The notes: a model not told the origin generated them from the sequence alone. 6,199 nt of DNA from Candidatus Aenigmatarchaeota archaeon (GCA_016867675.1 VGIZ01000043.1:1-6199); one strand, 5' to 3'; positions 1-5,270 are shown, counted from the first letter of the stretch. Made by a program: numbers and translations.

Positions 1-1
1 A

Positions 2-2521
2 TCTGCAGGCGCCAGCATAAGGCTGGAATGCGGCTCTGTTTCGGTCAGCGGCCAGACCGGTTATGGAGCAAACGAGCTGTGTTCGGGGGCGCCTGCCGCA
101 GAGAACCCGTCCTGCACCTTCAACTCGCCGTGGTCAGACGACGGGGCAAAGACGATTTACTGCAAGACTTACAACACCCAGTCCCTCCAGTACTCGCCTG
201 AAGAAAAAAATGATGTGGTTTACAGCGACAACACGCCGCCGCGCTTCGTCTGGAACCTGCCGGCGCAGAACTACTTCAGGGGCGGCGCCAGCATCAGCAT
301 AGACGTGGCTGCGGCTGACCCCGCTGGCGGCGCAGGCATCAGCGACAACGCAGACTGCAGCCTCAGGATAAACGGCTCGTCAGCCTTCCACACAGGCACT
401 GTGCTTTACTCGTCCGCCGCAGGCAAATGCCTCGGCATCATAACGCTTTCAGGCTCCATGGCTGAGGGCAAGGCAAACCTGAGCGTCAGCCTGGCTGATG
501 CGGTGGGCAACTGGAACACCTCCTACAACAGGACAATAATAATTGACAACACCCCGCCGCAGGCGTGGATAAAGGGGCTGCCGGTGTGGAAGAACGCAAG
601 CTCAGCAGGGACGGTCACCTTCCCGGTAAACTGGGGCGGCACCGACCAAAACAGCCCCACAGGAGGCGCGCTCACGTTCAACGTCCAGTACGCCGTGTTT
701 GACTCCAGCGGCGGGCAGGAAATAGGTTGGACTGACTTTGTCACCTGGACAGGCAACTGGTCAAAATACTTTGGGCCGACAGATCCGCTGGACATGAGCA
801 CGTTGGAAAAGGCAAGGGTGTACGAAGGCAAGAACATATCCTTCAGCATAAAGGTCACAGACCAGGCAGGCAACTACCAGACCTACGGGCAAATACCCTA
901 TCCATTATGGGGCACGGTCATAGACACCACGCCGCCGTCATGCTCCATGGGTACGCCCAGCGTGATAGCAACAGGCAACAACTGGAACCGCAACGGCTTC
1001 TGGTTCGTCAACGGCAGGTACAATGTGCCGTGGGGCGGAACGGACACGACCCCGAGCGGAGGGGTTGCGTCAGGCGCGGCGTCCTACGATGTCAACATGC
1101 TGGTCGGGGCAAGCTGGAGCAATATAAATAACATTCTGTACTGCAACAACACCGGATTGACCTCAAGTGCCTGCGAAATCGGAGCCAACGGCCAGATTTA
1201 CAACTTCAGCTGCCGCACGGTTGACAATGCAGGCAACATCGGCGCATGGGCATCGCCAAACGTCTCGGTCAAGGTTGACACACAGCCTCCAATGTCGTTC
1301 TTCAACCCGCTTCATGAGTGGATGGGCCGCCACCAGAGTGAATGGCTGGGCAGCGAATACTTCAACCTGAGCTGGAACGACAACATTGACCCATTCAGCG
1401 GCTTGGACGATTTCGGCGGCTCGGGCGTGAAATGCTTCTACGTGCGCTGGAGCAACTACACGACACGGGCTGATGCTGACCCCGCCAAGCGGTGGATAAA
1501 CCTGGCCAGTGGCTACAACGCAGACCCGGCTTGCCTCAGCCCGACAAACAGGTCCTACAAATTCGGCCTCTACAACCTTGATACCATCCTGAGGGACGAC
1601 GAGAAATACAACTTCAGCATAAAATCCGTTGACAACATAGGCAACTGGGAGGAATGGAATGAGTCAGGCACGGACGCAAGGAAGGTCAAGAACACCACCA
1701 TAGACAGGTATAACCCAATCATCTTCTCATGGGTGAAGGATTCAACCGGCAGGCTGGTGCAGCCAGGCTACCTTGACCCCGCCAAGACAATATATGTTAA
1801 TATAACGTCCAACGCTTCGGACAACATATCAGGCATACACTCCAACATCATATACCTGACCATAATCCAGAGGAACCTGAACAACTACATAAGCACCAGC
1901 AGCAGCCCGTCCAACTGCGTCGGCGGCAACTGGAACGCGTCAGACCACGGCGGCAACATCACATGCACGGTAAAGGTGGATTATGCCGAGGGCACGACGA
2001 TAAACTACAACATAAATGCGACCGACAGGGCGAACAACACCAACTCAACCACGGGTGTTGTCACGACGCACCCGCTGGTCAACTTCCTTGTCCATCTGGC
2101 TGTGATGAGCCTGGGCGCAACAGCCGACATACCTGCGCAGGTCAGGAACCTTGAGAGCACAACACAGAACCTGACGCTTGGGCTTGAAGGCTTTTCCGCA
2201 GCGTCATTCCTGCCTGCTGACGAGCTCGCTTTCATCACCCCGTGCAGCACGCTAGGCAGGTGCGCCAACATAACACTTTCGCCGGGCGAGCAGAGGACCA
2301 TATACGTCAGGCTGATGGCGAACGACATAACCAGCGGCGCAGAAGGGCTGAACATCTCAGCCATATCAAACCCCGGCGGGGTTGTTGACAACGACACGGC
2401 GTCAATAGTCGTTGGCTATCCCGCAGAATTCCCGGCGCTGGACGCCTGGTGGGCCGTACTGCTGATGATGGTGCTTGCAGCCGTGATGTTTTACAGGACC
2501 GAAGCATCGGTGAAAAGATAG
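2..2521 (+). CDS. Large surface protein with Ig-like repeats and C-terminal membrane anchor (5' end outside window)
   Basis: The frame is open from base 2 to the TAG at 2519-2521, giving 839 residues, and the N-terminus lies outside the window. A GTG at 215 is only an internal Val codon, because the same frame continues upstream with protein of the same character (Cys-containing, Ser/Thr/Asn-rich). The body is a series of divergent repeats of about 105-140 residues. Each ends in a 'V-D-x-x-G-N' type turn (residues 164-171, 285-292, 406-412, 542-549 and a weaker one at 672-679). The first four are followed by a D-x-x-P type linker: DNTPP 182-186, DTTPP 308-312, DTQPP 426-430, DRYNP 568-572; another DNTPP is at 76-80. 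This is typical of extracellular beta-sandwich (Ig/PKD-like) modules. I count about 28 N-x-S/T sequons, suggesting a glycosylated exterior. A last domain without the linker precedes a hydrophobic segment at about 816-831 and a short basic tail ending in KR, so the protein is anchored with its bulk outside. Ligand and exact function cannot be read from sequence; adhesion or cell-envelope structure is inference. Confidence 0.85.
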   Translation, partial: SAGASIRLECGSVSVSGQTGYGANELCSGAPAAENPSCTFNSPWSDDGAKTIYCKTYNTQSLQYSPEEKNDVVYSDNTPPRFVWNLPAQNYFRGGASISIDVAAADPAGGAGISDNADCSLRINGSSAFHTGTVLYSSAAGKCLGIITLSGSMAEGKANLSVSLADAVGNWNTSYNRTIIIDNTPPQAWIKGLPVWKNASSAGTVTFPVNWGGTDQNSPTGGALTFNVQYAVFDSSGGQEIGWTDFVTWTGNWSKYFGPTDPLDMSTLEKARVYEGKNISFSIKVTDQAGNYQTYGQIPYPLWGTVIDTTPPSCSMGTPSVIATGNNWNRNGFWFVNGRYNVPWGGTDTTPSGGVASGAASYDVNMLVGASWSNINNILYCNNTGLTSSACEIGANGQIYNFSCRTVDNAGNIGAWASPNVSVKVDTQPPMSFFNPLHEWMGRHQSEWLGSEYFNLSWNDNIDPFSGLDDFGGSGVKCFYVRWSNYTTRADADPAKRWINLASGYNADPACLSPTNRSYKFGLYNLDTILRDDEKYNFSIKSVDNIGNWEEWNESGTDARKVKNTTIDRYNPIIFSWVKDSTGRLVQPGYLDPAKTIYVNITSNASDNISGIHSNIIYLTIIQRNLNNYISTSSSPSNCVGGNWNASDHGGNITCTVKVDYAEGTTINYNINATDRANNTNSTTGVVTTHPLVNFLVHLAVMSLGATADIPAQVRNLESTTQNLTLGLEGFSAASFLPADELAFITPCSTLGRCANITLSPGEQRTIYVRLMANDITSGAEGLNISAISNPGGVVDNDTASIVVGYPAEFPALDAWWAVLLMMVLAAVMFYRTEASVKR

Positions 2522-2598
2522 GGCATCCACCACAAAAAGAAGAGCAGCCGCCTTTCCAGCCTTCCATTCTGTCAGACGGGAGTGCATTTTACTGTGAG

Positions 2599-2728
2599 AC
2601 AACTTTATAATACAGATAACAAGTTGTGTTCGTAAGCTTCGCTCACGACACGCCTGACAACTATGTTGTCAGTAGCGTCTCGCAGTATGCGAAACAAGGA
2701 AATGTAATCGGTATTATTTCCTTGTTTC
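2599..2728. repeat. Run of five tiled inverted repeats between convergent genes
   Basis: This region lies between the surface-protein stop (2521) and the RNase HII stop (2751 on the other strand). Inverted repeats follow each other almost without gaps. ACAACTT 2599-2605 pairs with AAGTTGT 2621-2627. A hairpin at 2626-2651 (GTGT, bulged T, CGT, A/C mismatch, AGC, loop TTC) is followed by one at 2650-2678 (ACGC plus CTGACAAC, loop TAT, GTTGTCAG, two-base bulge TA, GCGT). Next comes TCGCA-GTA-TGCGA at 2680-2692. The last is a perfect 13-bp arm pair, 2691-2703 with 2716-2728. The simplest role is termination for both converging transcripts. The density is more than a terminator needs, so a structured RNA or a fold-back element is possible. 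The rest of 2522-2750 shows no gene. Confidence 0.7.
2691..2728 (-). terminator. Candidate transcription end hairpin for the RNase HII gene
   Basis: A perfect 13-bp inverted repeat with a 12-base loop starts 23 bases beyond the RNase HII stop codon when read on the minus strand. It is the strongest stem in the intergenic run. There is no clean T-tract after it, so termination is inferred from position and stem strength only. Confidence 0.35.
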
Positions 2729-2750
2729 ACTATAACCAAGAATGCAGATT

Positions 2751-3461
2751 TCATTCGTCCCCGGCAGGCGGAGCCTGCTGCGAGCCCTTCAGCCTGTCCA
2801 GCCAGAAATGCAGCCTGCCCTGCGACTTCTCGCTCTTCACCATGCTTGAGGTTATCCAGCTCTTCCTGACAACCCCTTCGGGAAACTCCCTGTTCTTCGC
2901 AAGCCACTGCCGCAGCCATTCCATGGTTATGGGGTTGCTGGAGTAGCCCGGCCCGACGTCGCCGTACTTCTTCTTCAGCTTCTCTATCTCCCCGTCGCGC
3001 GCCACCTTTGCCACTATGGACGCGGCGCCCACGACAGGATAGTTCACGTCAGCCTTGTGCTCCGCGACTATCCTGACGTCCTTGGCGGATTTGGAAAGTA
3101 TCTTCACAAGCCTCTCGGGCTTCACGTCAGGGCTGTCCACATAGACGGCGTTCGGCCTGAGGAAGCTGATTACCTCGGACATCTTCATGAACTCCAGCCT
3201 GTTCAGGTCAACGCCCTGGCTGCGATAGCCGTCTATCTTGCACGGCCCGACCTTGAGAATCATGACGTCCTTCGCGAGCTTCTCTATCTCCCTGGCCAGA
3301 TGCTCGCGCCGCTTCGGGCTGAGCAGCTTGGAATCCCTGACACCCAGGGCTTTCAGCCTGTCCAGCCTGCCCTCTTCAACCGAAACGCCTGCGATGACAA
3401 GCGGGCCTATGACAGCGCCTCTTCCAGCCTCGTCGATGCCTGCGATGATGTTTTCTGGCAT
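2751..3461 (-). CDS. rnhB: Ribonuclease HII
   Basis: The product is a 236-aa RNase HII, which cleaves RNA in RNA/DNA hybrids and removes single ribonucleotides and primers from DNA in the cytoplasm. The N-terminal GIDEAGRG motif supplies D10 and E11, VYVDSPD supplies D109, and HKAD supplies D138. This DEDD set has the spacing of archaeal RNase HII. The active-site-adjacent GPGYSSNP (170-177) and the late R-x-S-W motif (199-202) are also present, as is the conserved SIVAKVARD helix (148-156). Length is near the archaeal norm (roughly 200-230), with a short Gln/Pro/Gly tail after residue 225 that is probably disordered. The ATG at 3461 is supported by GIDEAGRG beginning eight residues in and by a TATA-like element about 24 bases upstream, implying a leaderless mRNA. 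It is divergent from the PRPP-synthetase-like gene and convergent with the surface-protein gene. Nothing is missing from the catalytic set. Confidence 0.97.
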   Translation of the reverse strand: MPENIIAGIDEAGRGAVIGPLVIAGVSVEEGRLDRLKALGVRDSKLLSPKRREHLAREIEKLAKDVMILKVGPCKIDGYRSQGVDLNRLEFMKMSEVISFLRPNAVYVDSPDVKPERLVKILSKSAKDVRIVAEHKADVNYPVVGAASIVAKVARDGEIEKLKKKYGDVGPGYSSNPITMEWLRQWLAKNREFPEGVVRKSWITSSMVKSEKSQGRLHFWLDRLKGSQQAPPAGDE

Positions 3462-3477
3462 AGTAATAATTGCATCA

Positions 3478-3492
3478 GCTTAATTAATTAGC
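3478..3492 (-). promoter_or_regulatory. TATA-like element for rnhB
   Basis: The near-palindromic AT tract (minus strand GCTAATTAATTAAGC) is centred about 24 bases from the ATG at 3461. No Shine-Dalgarno sequence precedes that ATG. This is the layout of a leaderless archaeal transcript. Confidence 0.5.
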
Positions 3493-3513
3493 GGTGGGAA
3501 TTCTTCTTCAAGA

Positions 3514-3523
3514 CTTAAAAAAC
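3514..3523 (+). promoter_or_regulatory. TATA-like element for the PRPP-synthetase-like gene
   Basis: CTTAAAAAAC is centred about 23-24 bases before the ATG at 3542, the same spacing as the divergent rnhB element. The lack of a Shine-Dalgarno sequence before 3542 also points to a leaderless mRNA, and this favours 3542 over the upstream GTG at 3494 as the start. Confidence 0.5.
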
Positions 3524-3541
3524 TTCTGCTCAATACTCATC

Positions 3542-4570
3542 ATGCAATGCGAAAAATCTGCTATTGCGATACCGGTGTATGGCGGCAAAAAAAGGCCCTT
3601 TTTTGGTGACATGGTTTTCCGATACCTGACGGAGCATCATGAAGGCAGTTTCGAGCCGATAGAAATGGAAATAAGGGATTATGCCGACGGGACACAGGAG
3701 GCGATGACCGAAGGCCATGTGAGGGGTATGGACGTCTATGTCATGCACCCCCTTGTGGCGCGGGGGGACCCGGCTGAGCATACCATGGTAGCCGCACAGA
3801 TAAGCGACAACCTTCACCGCTCCGATTCCTGCGCCGTGATAGTTTTTGACCTCTACAACCCATGGAACAGCTTTGACAAAAGAAAAGGCAAGCAGCCGCT
3901 TACTGCAAGAACCGTTGCGGACAAATATGCTGCAGCCCATGTGGACAGGGTTTTTGCCATAGACCCACATTCTGACATGCTGGGCTTGGCCTATGGTCCC
4001 GGCTGTCCGCTGGAACCGCTGTCCATGCAGCGGCCCTTGGCAAAGTATTTCATGGAACGACATACATTGAGCGATGTGACCGTCTGCAGCCCTGACATAG
4101 GCGGCTATAACAGGGCTGAGGTATTCGCAGACCTGCTGAACGTCCCGCTGGTCGGGCTCAGGAAGAGAAGGTCAATGGACAAGGCGGACGAGACCAAGGT
4201 TATCGAGATAGTGGGCGACAGGAAGTTCGTATGTGGCAGGACAATACTTTTCAGGGATGATGTCCTCAGGACAGCCGGGTCGCTCGAGGCAGCCCATAAG
4301 GCGATGATGGAGATGGGGGCGAGAGACAGCTACATGATGGTCACGCATCTTGACCCCTGCGGACCAGCTACTGAGAGGATAAGGAAATCCGGCATAAAGG
4401 TCACAGGCACGAACACCGTTCACCTTGAACTGCCTCCGGAGGACGCAGCGCTTTTTGATGTGATGGACGTATCCCCTATCGTGGGCGAGGTTGTTTACAA
4501 AAGGGCCAACCACGAATCCATTGGCCAGTTTTTCAAGTCGTTCCCCGGCCCAAAGAACAGCAAACCTTAG
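3542..4570 (+). CDS. Divergent ribose-phosphate pyrophosphokinase (PRPP synthetase) family protein
   Basis: The product is 342 aa from the ATG at 3542. A GTG at 3494 in the same frame would add 16 residues (GILLQDLKNF...), but the promoter position and the fold, which begins near AIAIPVYGG, argue against it. The PRPP synthetase plan is recognisable. It has a DPH metal-binding segment at 141-143, SPDIGG (183-188), a KRR segment (208-210), the ribose-5-phosphate/PRPP loop region DDVLRTAGSL (239-248), and TH (268-269) with the following R-I-x-x-S-x-I (279-285). These proteins make PRPP from ribose-5-phosphate and ATP for nucleotide, His and Trp synthesis. Two active-site areas are unusual. The ATP-binding segment usually written R-Q-D reads N-S-F near 109-111 (NPWNSFDKRKG), and the acidic residue just before the TAG/TGG turn of the phosphate loop is R243. 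The family is clear; whether it is an active synthetase or a relative with another role is not. It stands alone between rnhB and the tRNA gene. Confidence 0.8.
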   Translation: MQCEKSAIAIPVYGGKKRPFFGDMVFRYLTEHHEGSFEPIEMEIRDYADGTQEAMTEGHVRGMDVYVMHPLVARGDPAEHTMVAAQISDNLHRSDSCAVIVFDLYNPWNSFDKRKGKQPLTARTVADKYAAAHVDRVFAIDPHSDMLGLAYGPGCPLEPLSMQRPLAKYFMERHTLSDVTVCSPDIGGYNRAEVFADLLNVPLVGLRKRRSMDKADETKVIEIVGDRKFVCGRTILFRDDVLRTAGSLEAAHKAMMEMGARDSYMMVTHLDPCGPATERIRKSGIKVTGTNTVHLELPPEDAALFDVMDVSPIVGEVVYKRANHESIGQFFKSFPGPKNSKP

Positions 4571-4591
4571 CAGCTTCTCGGTGCTGCTTTT
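4569..4591 (+). terminator. Hairpin and T-run after the PRPP-synthetase-like gene
   Basis: AGCAGC (4569-4574) and GCTGCT (4583-4588) form a 6-bp stem with an 8-base loop, running directly into TTTT (4588-4591). The stem overlaps the stop codon. The adjoining GCTTTTATAAAAGC (4586-4599) is a perfect 14-bp palindrome, so on the minus strand it also offers a T-run 18-23 bases beyond the tRNA 3' end and could end that transcript too. Confidence 0.5.
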
Positions 4592-4636
4592 ATAAAAGCC
4601 GTAGCTGGGGTAGTAGTAGCGGGGGTTGGATTTGAA

Positions 4637-4669
4637 TTCGTCGAAAGCGTCCCCGCAGGGAAGCCATCT
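4637..4669 (-). other. tRNA intron 3, T-arm (about 33 nt)
   Basis: This stretch separates T-stem GTTGG from T-loop TTCAAAT; removing it restores a standard T-arm. It contains a TCCC-TGCG-GGGA stem-loop (4661-4650). A canonical bulge-helix-bulge is not obvious. GTTG:CAAC followed by GAT:ATC would give a relaxed version with the 5' cut after GTTGG. Confidence 0.8.
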
Positions 4670-4703
4670 CCAACGACCTGCGGGTTATGAGCCCGCCGAG
4701 CAT

Positions 4704-5045
4704 TTAGGTGATAAGCCATGATTTTGTAAGCTTTAGCACGTTTGTGCACTCGTCGTGTTTTATAATCGGTGGACACCTCTCAAAGACATCAAACATTTTC
4801 CTGATATCTTCTTTTGAGCGTATTTGCAGTCGATACATTTCCTTTTTGCGATTTATGCCGTCGTTTATTCTCGAAACCTTCAATATTGGAGCACTGAGCT
4901 TCAATTTATTTTTTACCAGTTCGAGCACACCGATGTGGGTGTTGAACAACAGCACCTGAGGCCTGACCCTTCCGTCAGGGTATCGTACTACACTTATGGT
5001 CCCTTCACCATCGATTAAGCCCACGATGTAGCTTTCGATTTCCAT
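4704..5045 (-). CDS. Single-motif LAGLIDADG homing endonuclease encoded in a tRNA intron
   Basis: The product is 113 aa. The motif is YIVGLIDGEG (residues 6-15), with the catalytic acidic residue as E14. The following beta-rich stretch (PQVLLFNTHIGVLELVKNKL, 29-48) and the later Y-R-L-Q-I-R-S-K-E-D-I segment (72-82) are characteristic of LAGLIDADG proteins. One motif implies a homodimer cutting a near-palindromic DNA site; a second motif is absent. Such enzymes cut intron-less alleles and spread their intron. The ATG at 5045 is fixed by an in-frame TAA two codons upstream and a near-perfect Shine-Dalgarno GGAGATGAT (5059-5051) with a 5-base gap. The first two G of that site are D-loop exon bases. 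The TAA stop (4706-4704) falls at the 3' intron edge, so the ORF fills the intron. Composition is foreign: I count about 37% GC over 4741-4920 against about 62% over 5401-5460 in the next gene. At 113 aa it is on the short side; activity is not proven. Confidence 0.9.
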   Translation of the reverse strand: MEIESYIVGLIDGEGTISVVRYPDGRVRPQVLLFNTHIGVLELVKNKLKLSAPILKVSRINDGINRKKEMYRLQIRSKEDIRKMFDVFERCPPIIKHDECTNVLKLTKSWLIT

Positions 5046-5057
5046 TGCTTATCATCT
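4705..5057 (-). other. tRNA intron 2, D-loop, containing the endonuclease ORF (about 353 nt)
   Basis: It interrupts the D-loop after AGCCTGG and resumes just before GCTC, the D-stem strand that pairs with GAGC. Its two ends are complementary over 8 bp: TGATAAGC (5054-5047) with GCTTATCA (4716-4709). This holds the splice sites together and loops out the ORF. The exact cut sites are approximate because a strict bulge-helix-bulge could not be fixed by eye. Confidence 0.8.
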
Positions 5058-5070
5058 CCAGGCTGCTCTA

Positions 5071-5101
5071 TTGCGGCCACATATGTGAGATCATATGCAG
5101 T
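5071..5101 (-). other. tRNA intron 1, acceptor/D junction (31 nt)
   Basis: It separates AGCGGGG from T8-A9 and the D-stem GAGC. It holds a CATATG-N6-CATATG stem-loop (5097-5092 with 5085-5080). CTGC just inside the intron (5100-5097) can pair with GCAG in exon 2, leaving GGA as a bulge. A cut after GG would give exactly the expected acceptor end, as in a relaxed bulge-helix-bulge. The CTGC pairing shares its last base with the CATATG stem, so the two folds compete. Confidence 0.75.
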
Positions 5102-5145
5102 CCCCGCTGAGTTTCCCAGAGATACTTAACTTATGAGGTTTGTAC

Positions 5146-5155
5146 GGTTTATAAG
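5146..5155 (-). promoter_or_regulatory. TATA box of the tRNA-iMet gene
   Basis: CTTATAAACC on the minus strand is centred about 42 bases upstream of the mature 5' end (5108). With the usual archaeal spacing, transcription would start near 5124 and give a leader of about 15 nt for RNase P to remove. Confidence 0.55.
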
Positions 5156-5215
5156 CATTCCAGGACACTTCAGATTAAATAGATAGAAACCGAATAAAAA
5201 CGTAACGGAGGGACC

Positions 5216-5239
5216 ATGCCGCTAGGGCCGCTAGAGTAG
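5216..5239 (+). other. Seven-codon mini-ORF behind a strong Shine-Dalgarno sequence
   Basis: ATG at 5216 encodes M-P-L-G-P-L-E and then TAG. GGAGGG (5207-5212) sits just upstream, a better ribosome-binding site than that of any full gene in the window. The coding part holds a 9-base-spaced direct repeat CCGCTAG (5219-5225 and 5228-5234). An AT-rich GATTAAATAG (5172-5181) could be its promoter. It may be chance. The rest of 5109-5313 holds only promoter-like elements. Confidence 0.2.
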
Positions 5240-5260
5240 TCAGGCATCGGAACGCCTCAT

Positions 5261-5270
5261 CTATAAATAA
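5261..5270 (+). promoter_or_regulatory. TATA box of the metallo-hydrolase gene
   Basis: CTATAAATAA lies about 48 bases before the GTG start. The expected transcription start near 5290-5292 gives a short leader that includes GGTGGT (5305-5310), a partial Shine-Dalgarno sequence 3 bases before the GTG. Confidence 0.55.

Larger units (their letters stand above)
4617..5108 (-). tRNA. Initiator tRNA-Met (CAU) with three introns
   Basis: Exons on the minus strand, in order: acceptor AGCGGGG (5108-5102); TA plus D-stem GAGC and D-loop AGCCTGG (5070-5058); about AAT, D-stem GCTC, G26, anticodon arm GCGGG-CTCATAA-CCCGC, variable AGGTC and T-stem GTTGG (4704-4670); T-loop TTCAAAT, CCAAC, acceptor CCCCGCT and discriminator A (4636-4617). 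Joined they give about 75 nt. All stems pair without mismatch: 7/7 acceptor, 4/4 D, 5/5 anticodon, 5/5 T. Initiator hallmarks are the A1:U72 pair, three consecutive G:C pairs next to the anticodon loop, and the loop CTCATAA with anticodon CAU at 4689-4687. CCA is not encoded (CTA follows the discriminator), so it must be added enzymatically. The interruptions fall after base 7, in the D-loop, and between T-stem and T-loop; the usual intron site 37/38 is uninterrupted. Intron edges may shift by a base or two. The collinear exon order fits cis introns rather than a split or permuted tRNA. Confidence 0.9.

Noticed and set aside
215..217. GTG at 215 as the start of the surface-protein gene
   Set aside because: The same frame is open to the left edge and encodes protein of the same type, so the gene continues out of the window.
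2599..2728. CRISPR array
   Set aside because: The repeats are inverted and different from each other, with no regularly spaced direct repeats.
2599..2736. Integron-type attC site in the hairpin run
   Set aside because: The conserved attC core triplets are not in place, and there is no integrase or cassette array in the window.
3057..3491. Long open frames opposite RNase HII, and similar ones opposite the surface-protein and PRPP-like genes
   Set aside because: They lie fully on the opposite strand of well-identified genes, show no known motif, and are expected in GC-rich coding DNA.
3494..3541. N-terminal extension of the PRPP-like protein from GTG 3494
   Set aside because: The TATA-like element lies inside this stretch and the extra 16 residues do not belong to the fold.
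4617..5108. Split, trans-spliced or permuted tRNA instead of introns
   Set aside because: All exon pieces are in cloverleaf order on one strand within 492 bases behind one TATA box, so cis introns explain them more simply.
5210..5270. C/D box guide RNA on the minus strand (TAGATGA and CTGA words)
   Set aside because: The C box is imperfect, the second box pair is absent and the spacing does not give two guides.
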